Of a stretch of DNA of 8,290 nucleotides, positions 1 to 6,229 are shown piece after piece (position 1 is the first letter of the stretch; each line of letters begins with the position of its first letter). The DNA lies in NCBI GenBank assembly GCA_031271245.1, contig JAISWC010000344.1:1-8290 (forward strand), in the 5' to 3' direction. This stretch comes from Tannerella sp. (lineage in GTDB: Bacteria > Bacteroidota > Bacteroidia > Bacteroidales > Tannerellaceae). The notes under the pieces are model-generated. The model was not told where the DNA came from, ran no database searches, and saw nothing but the letters and a program-made list of their open reading frames with translations. Position numbers and translations under genes: made by a program.

Positions 1-287
1 GGGGCGAATACAAAATCAATCCCAAATACGTGATGAAAAACAGGCTGGAAATAGCCTGTATCATTTGGGGTTCGCCGTGGAAACCGTACCTTTCCTGCGA
101 CTTTTCGACAAGTTTGAACGACCCCGTCAGAGGCAACGAACTGACGCGGCTGCGATTCCAGGGAGGCGCGAGCTGGCGCCTGAACCGCACCACATACCTG
201 GATTTTTTCCTGCGCTGCGACGAACATTTAACCGGCGATGAACCCCGCGTCCTGTCGTCGGGCGTAGCCTGCAAGATGAAATTCTGA
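1..287 (+). CDS. DUF2490-like outer-membrane beta-barrel protein, C-terminal part (5' truncated)
   Basis: The reading frame is open from base 3, with no convincing start, to a TGA at 285-287, so this is the last 94 or so codons of a gene that begins outside the window. The ATGs at 30 and 33 are probably internal. The residues alternate polar and hydrophobic/aromatic in short strands (for example RLRFQGGASWRL and TTYLDFFLRCDEHL), and the protein ends in MKF. A C-terminal Phe is typical of the last strand of outer-membrane barrels. The pattern of strands ending in a Tyr/Phe-rich DFFLR-like segment recalls DUF2490 proteins, which are common in Bacteroidota and have no known function. This assignment is from memory of the family and is tentative; another small barrel family is possible. 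The gene converges on trpA with a 10-bp gap. Confidence 0.6.
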   Translation, partial: GEYKINPKYVMKNRLEIACIIWGSPWKPYLSCDFSTSLNDPVRGNELTRLRFQGGASWRLNRTTYLDFFLRCDEHLTGDEPRVLSSGVACKMKF

Positions 288-297
288 CTCTCAGGTA

Positions 298-1077
298 TTA
301 TCCTTCCCTTCCCAGCGTTTTCAGCAGTGTCTGGACGGCTTCGTCCGGCGAGGCGGTTTCGCCCAGCAGTTGCACGAACCTGCTACCGACTATTGCGCCC
401 GAGGCGCTGGCTATGGCAGCGTCGAAAGTTGCGCGATTGCTGATGCCGAAGCCGATTAGCCGGGGATTTCGGAGGTTCATCCGGTCGATGCGCCGGAAAT
501 ACGCCTGCCGGGCGTCGTCGAAAGAGTGCTGTGCACCCGTTGTGGCGGCACTCGACACCAGGTAGATGAAGCCGTCCGTATGTTCGTCGATCAGGCGGAT
601 GCGTTCGTCCGACGTTTCGGGCGTTACCAGCATGATGACTTTCAGGTCGTGGCGGATAGCCGTCTCCCGGTAGTCCGTCATGTAGTCGGCAAACGGCAGG
701 TCGGGGATGATCATGCCGTCCACGCCGACGGCGGCGCACGAACGGCAAAAGGCTTCAAAACCATACTGCATCACCGGGTTGAGGTAGCCCATCAGCAGGA
801 GCGGCATCCGCACCGTCCGGCGAATGTCTTTCAGCTGCCCGAAAAGCCGGCGCAGCGACATGCCGTTGCGCAGCGCCTGTGTGGAAGCGCGCTGGATGAC
901 GGGACCGTCCGCCATCGGGTCGGAAAAGGGAATGCCGATTTCCGCCAGATCCACGCCCCCGCGCTGCAGGGCTTCCAGTACGGTCTGCGTGTGGTCCGCT
1001 TCGGGATAACCCGCCGTGAAGAATACGGACAGGATACCCGTCCGTCGTGTCTCGAAAAGTTGTGTAATACGGTTCAT
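298..1077 (-). CDS. trpA: Tryptophan synthase alpha subunit
   Basis: TrpA (259 aa) cleaves indole-3-glycerol phosphate to indole and glyceraldehyde 3-phosphate, and passes indole through a tunnel to TrpB in the cytoplasmic alpha2-beta2 complex. The family signature LAEIGIPFSDPMADGP is at residues 44-59. Catalytic Glu46 and Asp57 match E. coli Glu49 and Asp60, with the same spacing of 11. Further TIM-barrel landmarks are MGYLNPVMQYG, the IIPDLPF segment, LVSSAATTGAQ (the usual phosphate-loop region) and GFGISN followed by AIVGSRFV. The length is normal for the family. The start ATG at 1077-1075 overlaps the trpF stop as ATGA, which suggests translational coupling. A longer open frame reaches back to 1707 but runs through trpF out of frame and is not coding. 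This is the last gene of the operon, and no intrinsic terminator is visible after it. Confidence 0.98.
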   Translation of the reverse strand: MNRITQLFETRRTGILSVFFTAGYPEADHTQTVLEALQRGGVDLAEIGIPFSDPMADGPVIQRASTQALRNGMSLRRLFGQLKDIRRTVRMPLLLMGYLNPVMQYGFEAFCRSCAAVGVDGMIIPDLPFADYMTDYRETAIRHDLKVIMLVTPETSDERIRLIDEHTDGFIYLVSSAATTGAQHSFDDARQAYFRRIDRMNLRNPRLIGFGISNRATFDAAIASASGAIVGSRFVQLLGETASPDEAVQTLLKTLGREG

Positions 1078-1730
1078 ATAGTTGTTTCCTGATTGGTTTT
1101 GTTTCTTAACTGATGAATAAATTGCTCCAGCCGGGCGACGTCCTTCAGCGCCGGGGCGGTTTCGAAGCCGCTGTTCAGATCGACGCCCGCCCACTGCGGG
1201 TGACGGAAACGGAACAGTTCTTCCGCGCTTTCGGGACGGAGACCGCCGCTGAGCAGGAAGGGCGTCCGACCCGTGTAGGCGTCCAGCGTCCGCCAGTCGA
1301 AGCGTTTGCCGGAGCCGCCGTACGTGTCGCACTTCGTGTCGAACAGGAAGCAGGCGGCGTACGGTTCGTAGGCCGCCGCCGGTTCCAGGTCGGCCGCCGT
1401 GGCGACGGGAAAGGCCTTGACAACGCGGCATCCCGCCTGTTGCAGCGTCCGGCAGAGGGCGGGCGATTCGTGGCCATGCAGCTGCAAGTAATCCAGTCCA
1501 TAGCGGGCGGCCTTTTCCAGCATTTCCTCCGCGCCGGCGTTGACAAATACGCCGACCTTCGTTTTCGCACACTGCCGGATGACCGTCGCGCGGGCGTCGT
1601 CGCCCTCCGGCACGCAGCGCGGCGAGGCCGGGTAGAAGATAAATCCCATCCAGTCCACGTCCAGACGCGCCACCGCACGGATATTCTCCGCCTCGCGCAT
1701 CCCGCATACTTTCACCGTCAGCCGTTTCAT
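1074..1730 (-). CDS. trpF: Phosphoribosylanthranilate isomerase
   Basis: TrpF (218 aa) catalyses the Amadori rearrangement of N-(5'-phosphoribosyl)anthranilate to CdRP, the substrate of TrpC. The N-terminal VKVCGM motif carries the catalytic Cys9. The general-acid Asp131 lies in LFDTKCDTYGGSGKRFDW, which matches the family pattern D...GG(T/S)GK.FDW. LLSGGLRPES and GVDLNSGFE form the C-terminal phosphate-binding part of the TIM barrel. It is a free-standing enzyme, not fused to TrpC as in E. coli. The start ATG at 1730-1728 overlaps the trpC TGA by 4 nt (ATGA), and its own TGA overlaps the trpA start in the same way, so trpC, trpF and trpA are probably translationally coupled. The last eight residues (KTNQETTI) look like a non-conserved tail. 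Confidence 0.98.
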   Translation of the reverse strand: MKRLTVKVCGMREAENIRAVARLDVDWMGFIFYPASPRCVPEGDDARATVIRQCAKTKVGVFVNAGAEEMLEKAARYGLDYLQLHGHESPALCRTLQQAGCRVVKAFPVATAADLEPAAAYEPYAACFLFDTKCDTYGGSGKRFDWRTLDAYTGRTPFLLSGGLRPESAEELFRFRHPQWAGVDLNSGFETAPALKDVARLEQFIHQLRNKTNQETTI

Positions 1731-2542
1731 GCAGGACGGTTTATTTGTTGGATAAAGGCGGCCAGCGCTTCGCCGGGACGGCCGGTTTTCATAAACGTTT
1801 CCCCGATCAGGAACCCCCGGAAACCGGCTTCCCGCAGCCGTGCGACCGTGGCGGCTTCCGACAGTCCGCTCTCCGAGACGGGCAGCGGCGACGACGTCCC
1901 CGTACCGGCTTCCGCCCGTATCCGTTCCATCAGCCGGAACGAGTTCTCGACCGCCGTATGGAACGTTCCCAGGTTGCGGTTGTTCACACCCAGCATGTCG
2001 ATCTCCGGGTGGAGGAAGGCCAGTTCGCGCTCGTGATGGATTTCCAACAGGACTTCCAGTTCCAGCGCATGAGCCGTCCGCGCCAGTCGCAGACATTCGC
2101 TGCGGGTCAGCGCGGCGGCGATCAGCAGTACGGCGTCGGCGCCCATCACCCGCGCCTGAAACAGCTGGTATTCGTCGATGATAAAATCTTTGCGCAGCAG
2201 CGGCAAACGCACCTGTGCACGGGCGCGCTGCAGGTCGCCCAGCGAACCGCCGAAGAAATCGCCGTCCGTCAGGACGGAACAGGCCGCGGCACCGGCGCGT
2301 TCGTAAGCCGGGACGACCTCTTCGACGCGGGCGCCGGCGTGCAGCCAGCCCTTCGACGGCGAACGGCGCTTGAACTCGGCAATGATCCCCGACGACGACC
2401 GCTCCAGCGCGCCACGCATCGAGTGTACGGGACGTCCCAGCCGCGTGGCACCCATCGCCAGCAGCCTGTCAAGCGAGACGGCCGCCTTCTGGTTCGCCAC
2501 CTCCCGACGCTTGTTCGCTACAATCGTTTCCAATATACCCAT
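1727..2542 (-). CDS. trpC: Indole-3-glycerol phosphate synthase
   Basis: TrpC (271 aa) closes the indole ring by decarboxylating CdRP to indole-3-glycerol phosphate. Family residues are present: EFKRRSPSKG with catalytic Lys58, LRKDFIIDEYQ with Lys118, LLEIH with Glu167, GVNNRNL with Asn188, and VSESGLS near 222-228. I chose ATG 2542-2540 because MGILETIVANKRREV is the usual N terminus of this family. The frame stays open upstream to 2890, but that extension translates a palindromic repeat element and heptamer arrays, not IGPS sequence. The start lies 7 nt downstream of the heptamer array, with only AT-rich sequence (AATTAAATTT) as a possible initiation region and no Shine-Dalgarno. The TGA overlaps the trpF ATG. 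The 367-bp repeat-filled gap from trpD could reduce expression of trpC, trpF and trpA. Confidence 0.97.
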   Translation of the reverse strand: MGILETIVANKRREVANQKAAVSLDRLLAMGATRLGRPVHSMRGALERSSSGIIAEFKRRSPSKGWLHAGARVEEVVPAYERAGAAACSVLTDGDFFGGSLGDLQRARAQVRLPLLRKDFIIDEYQLFQARVMGADAVLLIAAALTRSECLRLARTAHALELEVLLEIHHERELAFLHPEIDMLGVNNRNLGTFHTAVENSFRLMERIRAEAGTGTSSPLPVSESGLSEAATVARLREAGFRGFLIGETFMKTGRPGEALAAFIQQINRPA

Positions 2543-2548
2543 AAATTT

Positions 2549-2594
2549 AATTGAGAATTGAGAATTGAGAATTGAGAATTGAGAATTGAGAATG
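2549..2594 (-). repeat. Heptamer tandem array, left end of the trpD-trpC element
   Basis: Six perfect tandem copies of AATTGAG occupy 2549-2590 on the + strand. In another register this is GAGAATT x5 followed by GAGAATG. The inner GAGAATG is the reverse complement of the CATTCTC that begins the right-hand array at 2875, so the two arrays face each other as terminal inverted repeats of one composite element. The array ends 7 nt before the trpC start codon, so it forms the trpC 5' region. In the trpC frame it encodes repeats of NSQFSIL. Confidence 0.9.
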
Positions 2595-2626
2595 ATGCTG
2601 CTTTGGCGGCCTCTGACCTCTATCAA

Positions 2627-2815
2627 GCTACCGTTTATACATAACTTTTCAGGGAGACATTCGACATGTCCCGTCAAGGGCGAAATGTGGGTTTCCGGCA
2701 ACATATACCGTCCCTGACGGGACGGTATATCAGGGGGATTGGCTGTTTCCACCCACATTTTGTCCCTGCGGGACATGTTGAATACCCCTCCGAAAAGTTG
2801 TGTATAAATGGTAGC
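2627..2815. repeat. Long nested imperfect palindrome inside the trpD-trpC gap (MITE/REP-like)
   Basis: The two halves pair over about 189 bp. Matched arms, from outside inwards, are GCTACC 2627-2632 with GGTAGC 2810-2815; TTTATAC 2634-2640 with GTATAAA 2802-2808; AACTTTTC 2643-2650 with GAAAAGTT 2792-2799; CATGTCCCG 2665-2673 with CGGGACATG 2769-2777; AAATGTGGG 2683-2691 with CCCACATTT 2752-2760; and at the centre a perfect 12-bp stem, ATATACCGTCCC 2703-2714 with GGGACGGTATAT 2719-2730, around a TGAC loop. Smaller hairpins (such as GTCCC-TGC-GGGAC) sit within the arms. No transposase is encoded. A non-autonomous mobile element is the best reading, but this is inference. In the operon mRNA it would form a long stem. 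Confidence 0.8.
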
Positions 2816-2874
2816 CTCTATCAGGAGGGAAAAACGTTTCGGCAGACCGCAGCCTTTATGCTTCCGCATCACTT

Positions 2875-2909
2875 CATTCTCAATTCTCAATTCTCAATTC
2901 TCCATTCTT
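2875..2909 (+). repeat. Heptamer tandem array, right end of the trpD-trpC element
   Basis: The array reads CATTCTC, AATTCTC x3, CATTCTT: five contiguous 7-bp units. It abuts the trpD stop codon (2912-2910) with no gap. It is the inverted counterpart of the array at 2549-2594, so the whole composite from about 2553 to 2909 (357 bp) has array-type inverted ends. The stretch 2816-2874 between the palindrome and this array shows no gene or further repeat. Confidence 0.9.
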
Positions 2910-3905
2910 TTAGCTGTTTGTTTTTAGGAATTTTTTCAGTGCGGCGAGTGCGCGGCCGGAAGCCAGCGATTCGGAGGCTTCGGCGATGCAGGCGTCGATT
3001 TTTTTCTCCGGACAGATCACCTGAATGGCAAAGGCGGCGTTGGCGACGACGCAGAGACGCTGCGCTTCGGTGGCCGTGCCGTGCAGGACGGCGTCGAAGA
3101 TGCGGGCGGCGTCGGCCGGAGTGTCGCCGCCGGACAAGTCGGACTCGGACACGCGCGGGAAACCGAGCATCTCGGGCGTGTAGAGTTTCTCGCGGTCGGG
3201 CAGGACGACTTTGAAATCGCCCGTGAGCGAAATCTCGTCGTAGCCGTCCAGGCTGTGTACCACGCCGAACCGGACACCGCTCTCCTGGTAGGCGTATGTG
3301 TAGAGCCGCGCCAGGGGCAGGCTGTAAACGCCCAGCAACTGATAGTGCGGACGGGCGGGATTGACCAGCGGCCCGAGGATGTTGAAGAACGTGCGCACGG
3401 CCAGACTGCGCCGCACGGGCGCGACGGCCTTCAGCGCCGGGTTGAACAGCGGGGCGTGCAGGTAGGCCAGGCGGCAGGCGTCCATCGAGGCGCGCAGCCG
3501 GTCGACGTCGGCGGTGAACTTCACGCCGTGCTGTTCCATGACGTTGCTCGCGCCGCTGACCGACGTGGCGCCGTAGTTGCCGTGCTTGACCACGTGGTAG
3601 CCGGCGCCGGCCAGCACGAAGCAGGCAGCCGTGCTGATGTTGAACGTGTTTTTGCCGTCGCCGCCCGTCCCCACGATGTCGATGAAGGGCCAGGCCGACA
3701 GATCGACCGGCAGGCTCATCTCGAGCAGGGCTTCGCGGAAACCCGCCAGTTCCTCGACGGAGATGTTGCGCATCAGGAAGACCGTAATCAGACTGGCTGT
3801 CTGCGCCTCGCCATACGCCCCGGACGCCATGCGCTGCAGCAATATGCGCGCTTCGCCGCGATCCAGGTACTGATGTTCAAATAAACGGTATAATATCTGT
3901 TTCAT
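2910..3905 (-). CDS. trpD: Anthranilate phosphoribosyltransferase
   Basis: TrpD (331 aa) transfers phosphoribose from PRPP to anthranilate. An N-terminal helical domain (about residues 1-70) precedes the nucleoside-phosphorylase-type fold. The PRPP-binding loop GTGGD is at 79-83, followed by NTFNIST. The next signature, KHGNYGATSVSGASNVME, begins at Lys107. RTFFNILGPLVNPARP is the anthranilate-site region, and LDGYDEISL supplies the Asp-Glu pair associated with metal binding. It is a separate protein, not fused to TrpG as in E. coli, and its length is normal. The start ATG at 3905-3903 has only AT-rich sequence upstream. The gene is isolated inside the operon: a 332-bp repeat region separates it from trpG and a 367-bp element follows its stop. 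No Bacteroides-type -7 box for a secondary promoter was found in either gap. Confidence 0.98.
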   Translation of the reverse strand: MKQILYRLFEHQYLDRGEARILLQRMASGAYGEAQTASLITVFLMRNISVEELAGFREALLEMSLPVDLSAWPFIDIVGTGGDGKNTFNISTAACFVLAGAGYHVVKHGNYGATSVSGASNVMEQHGVKFTADVDRLRASMDACRLAYLHAPLFNPALKAVAPVRRSLAVRTFFNILGPLVNPARPHYQLLGVYSLPLARLYTYAYQESGVRFGVVHSLDGYDEISLTGDFKVVLPDREKLYTPEMLGFPRVSESDLSGGDTPADAARIFDAVLHGTATEAQRLCVVANAAFAIQVICPEKKIDACIAEASESLASGRALAALKKFLKTNS

Positions 3906-3927
3906 ATCTCTATAATATTTGTTTTAA

Positions 3928-3955
3928 GTAGTTAGTAGATAGCAGTTAGTAGAGG
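3928..3955. repeat. Degenerate 7-bp-period repeat upstream of trpD
   Basis: Four consecutive heptamers, GTAGTTA, GTAGATA, GCAGTTA and GTAGAGG, lie 23 nt or more upstream of the trpD start (3905). As a consequence AGTTAGTAG occurs twice, 14 bp apart (3930-3938 and 3944-3952). The sequence is unrelated to the AATTCTC family but has the same period. Its function is unknown. Confidence 0.6.
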
Positions 3956-3993
3956 GACCGGCCGTCCCGGATGTTCCAGGAAGGGAAAAAATA

Positions 3994-4157
3994 CGTTTTT
4001 TATTCTCCCGACCAGGCCGGGGAAGAAAAAAACACGTTTTTTGTTCTCTCAACCGGGTGGAGAAAGAAAAAAACACGTTTTTTGTTCTCCCGACCAAGTC
4101 GGGGAAGGAAAAAACACATTTTTTGTTCTCCCGACCGGGTCGGGGAAGAAAAAAACA
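3994..4157. repeat. Four exact-length 41-bp tandem palindromic units between trpG and trpD
   Basis: The units are 3994-4034, 4035-4075, 4076-4116 and 4117-4157; each is exactly 41 bp with point differences only. A unit is laid out as a T6 tract, TTCTCCCGACC, a short loop, GGTCGGGGAAG and an A6-A7 tract, so each unit is itself a palindrome. The core stem is about 7 bp of GC-rich pairs, and the flanking T and A tracts can extend it. A degenerate partial unit seems to precede the array (3976-3993), and the first bases of a fifth follow it. In unit 2 one core pair has changed on both sides from C-G to T-A. The units do not form canonical terminators, because each core stem is followed by an A tract on both strands. 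No protein is implied, since 41 is not a multiple of 3. Confidence 0.9.
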
Positions 4158-4164
4158 CATAAAT

Positions 4165-4198
4165 CTTTTCTCTATGTCTCTCTGTGCCTCCTCCGTGG
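4165..4198 (-). repeat. CACRGAG-type repeat patch in the trpG-trpD gap
   Basis: On the - strand the patch contains CACGGAG, CACAGAG and CATAGAG at spacings of 11 and 10 nt. Patches of CACAGAG/CACGGAG words recur in intergenic DNA of many unrelated bacteria; this is from memory. I see no gene or promoter here. The rest of the gap (4199-4218) is AT-rich and featureless. Confidence 0.5.
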
Positions 4199-4218
4199 AA
4201 CTCCTTATATAACTTTTT

Positions 4219-4252
4219 CATTCTCAATTCTCCATTCTCAATTCTCCATTCC
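4219..4252 (+). repeat. Heptamer array covering the 3' end of trpG
   Basis: The array is CATTCTC, AATTCTC, CATTCTC, AATTCTC, CATTCC: the same family and orientation as the array at 2875-2909. The trpG stop codon (4240-4238) and its last three sense codons (Met-Glu-Asn) lie inside it, so the repeat supplies the end of the protein. Confidence 0.85.
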
Positions 4253-4810
4253 GACCCAGTTGCGCAGCAGCGTCATGCCTTGGGGTGTGAGGACGGACTC
4301 GGGATGAAACTGTACGCCGCGCACGTCATAGGTACGGTGTCGGAGGGCCATGATCCGGTTTTCGTCGGCGTCGACGGCGGTCACTTCGAGGCAGTCGGGG
4401 AAGTCTTCGCGGGAGACGACCCACGAATGGTAGCGTCCGGCACGGAAGGCAGGTTCCAGTCCGGCAAAGAGCGGGTCGCGGGCGATGACGCGGATGTCGG
4501 AACAGACGCCGTGGAAGACGTGCGTCAGGTTCAGCAGCTTCGCCCCGAACACTTCCGCGATGGCCTGTTCGCCCAGGCATACGCCGAGGATGCTTTTCTG
4601 CGGCGCGTAACGCTCGATGAGCGGCAGGAGCAGTCCGGCTTCGGAGGGGATGCCGGGGCCGGGCGAGAGCAGAATCTTGTCGAAGGGCGCCACATCGTCG
4701 AGCGCGATCCGGTCGTTGCGGTACACCTCCACCTCCGCGCCCAGTTCCAGCAGGGCGTGACGCAGGTTGTAGGTGAACGAGTCGTAATTGTCAAACAGTA
4801 ATATCTTCAT
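4238..4810 (-). CDS. trpG: Anthranilate synthase glutamine amidotransferase subunit
   Basis: TrpG (190 aa) hydrolyses glutamine and passes ammonia to TrpE for anthranilate synthesis. It is a class I glutamine amidotransferase. It has the N-terminal DNYDSFTYNL, the oxyanion-loop motif LLSPGPGIPSEAG, the nucleophile elbow GVCLGEQAIAE with Cys78, and the C-terminal VQFHPESVLT with His169 and Glu171 completing the triad. The residue after LG is Glu where the widespread motif is GVCLGHQ. I believe Glu is also found in related Bacteroidales TrpG, and the catalytic triad is intact. PabA is the main alternative, but the 3-nt gap from trpE and the operon context favour TrpG. The final Met-Glu-Asn-stop comes from a heptamer repeat array. 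The start ATG at 4810-4808 is right after the trpE stop. Confidence 0.97.
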   Translation of the reverse strand: MKILLFDNYDSFTYNLRHALLELGAEVEVYRNDRIALDDVAPFDKILLSPGPGIPSEAGLLLPLIERYAPQKSILGVCLGEQAIAEVFGAKLLNLTHVFHGVCSDIRVIARDPLFAGLEPAFRAGRYHSWVVSREDFPDCLEVTAVDADENRIMALRHRTYDVRGVQFHPESVLTPQGMTLLRNWVGMEN

Positions 4811-4813
4811 AAC

Positions 4814-6217
4814 TCAGTGGATTAACGTTTCCGCCTGCCGGATGGCCTTGTCGAGGGCGCCCAACTTGCTGTTTACTTCCTGGAGTTCGCGTTCTTCGTT
4901 GCTCAGGGCTACGATGCCGGCGCCGGCCTGATAGTAGAGGACGTTGCCCCGGCTGACGAAAGTGCGGATGGTGATGGCCTGGTTCAGGTCGCCGTTCAGT
5001 CCAATAAAGCCGATGCATCCGCCGTAGGCACCGCGGTTATGGCGTTCGAGTTCGGTAATCAGCTCCATGGCGCGGACTTTCGGCGCGCCGCTGAGCGTAC
5101 CGGCGGGGAAGGTGTCGACCAAGGCGCGGATGGCGCTGCTGCCGGCGTCGATGTCGCCGCTCACGCGCGAGACGAGGTGTATCACATGGCTGTAGTACTG
5201 CACTTCCTTGAAGAAATCGACCTTGACGTTGTGTGCGTTGCGGCTCAGGTCGTTGCGCGCCAGGTCAACGAGCATGACGTGTTCGGCATTCTCCTTCGGG
5301 TCGGCCAGGAGCAGTTCGGTACGCTGACGGTCGAGCGCCTCGCTGCCGGAGCGGAACGTCGTCCCGGCGATGGGGTCGATGCTCGCATGACCTCCGATGA
5401 CCTTGCAGTGCGTCTCGGGCGAGGAGCCGAAGATGCGGAAGCCGCCGAAGTCGAAATAGAACAGGTAGGGCGAGGGATTGATGCTGCGCAGGCTGCGGTA
5501 GACCTTGAAGTCGTCGCCGCGGAAAGCCTGCTCGAAACGCCGGCTGAGGACAATCTGGAACACGTCGCCGCGCCGGCAGTGGCGGATGCCTTCGCGCACC
5601 ATCGCCCGGTAGTCGTCGTCGGTGATGGACGAAGTACGTTCGCCCACGGTGCGGAAGTTGTACGACGCGAAATTCCGGTTTTCGATCAGCGTTTCGATTT
5701 CGTCCAGACGGCTGCTTTCGCCCCGGCCAAGGAGTTCGACCACCGTCAGTTCGTTGCGGAAATGGTCGAAGACAAGGTAGTAGCGGTAGAGGATGTAGAG
5801 CAGGTCGGGCGCGTCGTTTTCCGCGTGGTGCGCTTCCATCACGGGGATATCCTCGAAATAGCGCACGGCGTCGAAAGCCGTGTAGCCGAACAGCCCGCAG
5901 TATTCGCTTCCCGGGCCGTCGACCTCGAACCGTTCCACAAAGCCGTTGAGTGCGTCGGCCACGGACCGGCCGGCAACCAGGGGATGCACGGCGGTTTCCC
6001 CTCCGGGAAAGACGGCCGTCACCTCCGCGCGGTTAATCCCGATGCGCGCCAGGGGGCAGAGAGTAATGAACGACAGACTGTTTTCGTCGCCGTGGAAGTC
6101 GGAACTTTCCAGCAGCGCCGATTCGGGACAGATGTCGCGCAGTTTCAGATAAAGACTGACCGGCGTATGCAGGTCGCCAAGCAACCGTTTGCTTACCGTA
6201 GTGAATTTGTATCCCAT
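4814..6217 (-). CDS. trpE: Anthranilate synthase component I
   Basis: TrpE (467 aa) makes anthranilate from chorismate with ammonia from TrpG. The N-terminal domain contains ALLESSD (about residues 34-40), the motif that forms the tryptophan feedback site in known TrpE proteins, so allosteric inhibition by Trp is likely. The C-terminal chorismate-binding domain shows RRGDVFQIVLSRRF, PSPYLFYFDF, SSPETH, DPIAGTTFRSG, ENAEHVMLVDLARNDLSR, DTFPAGTLSGAPKVRAMELI, YGGCIGFIGLNGD and QAGAGIVALSNEERELQE, in the usual order. The loop reads PIAGTTFRSG rather than the PIAGTRPRG of many homologues. The LLES motif and pairing with trpG favour TrpE over PabB. It starts 12 nt after the trpB stop and ends 3 nt before trpG, so it is almost certainly co-transcribed with both. 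Confidence 0.98.
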   Translation of the reverse strand: MGYKFTTVSKRLLGDLHTPVSLYLKLRDICPESALLESSDFHGDENSLSFITLCPLARIGINRAEVTAVFPGGETAVHPLVAGRSVADALNGFVERFEVDGPGSEYCGLFGYTAFDAVRYFEDIPVMEAHHAENDAPDLLYILYRYYLVFDHFRNELTVVELLGRGESSRLDEIETLIENRNFASYNFRTVGERTSSITDDDYRAMVREGIRHCRRGDVFQIVLSRRFEQAFRGDDFKVYRSLRSINPSPYLFYFDFGGFRIFGSSPETHCKVIGGHASIDPIAGTTFRSGSEALDRQRTELLLADPKENAEHVMLVDLARNDLSRNAHNVKVDFFKEVQYYSHVIHLVSRVSGDIDAGSSAIRALVDTFPAGTLSGAPKVRAMELITELERHNRGAYGGCIGFIGLNGDLNQAITIRTFVSRGNVLYYQAGAGIVALSNEERELQEVNSKLGALDKAIRQAETLIH

Positions 6218-6229
6218 ATATATTTACTT

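Noticed and set aside
298..1707. A 469-codon - strand frame that would extend trpA at its N terminus
   Set aside because: The extra 210 codons overlap trpF in another frame and show no homology-like pattern; the trpA start at 1077 fits the family and the ATGA overlap.
2666..3214. A + strand frame of 182 codons over the palindromic element and the trpD 3' end
   Set aside because: It is half repeat element and half antisense of trpD, with an Arg-rich low-complexity tail. Nothing supports it as a gene.
3994..4157. The 41-bp array as a CRISPR
   Set aside because: The units are contiguous with no unique spacers, and no cas gene is in the window.
3994..4157. The 41-bp units as four classical intrinsic terminators
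   Set aside because: On either strand the GC core is followed by an A tract, not a T tract. The T tract lies before the stem and pairs with the A tract.
3924..4227. Small repetitive frames (for example 78 codons with FFLPRPGRENKK-like repeats)
   Set aside because: They are translations of the 41-bp array. The period is not a multiple of 3, so the frame shifts in each copy and no constant protein repeat results.
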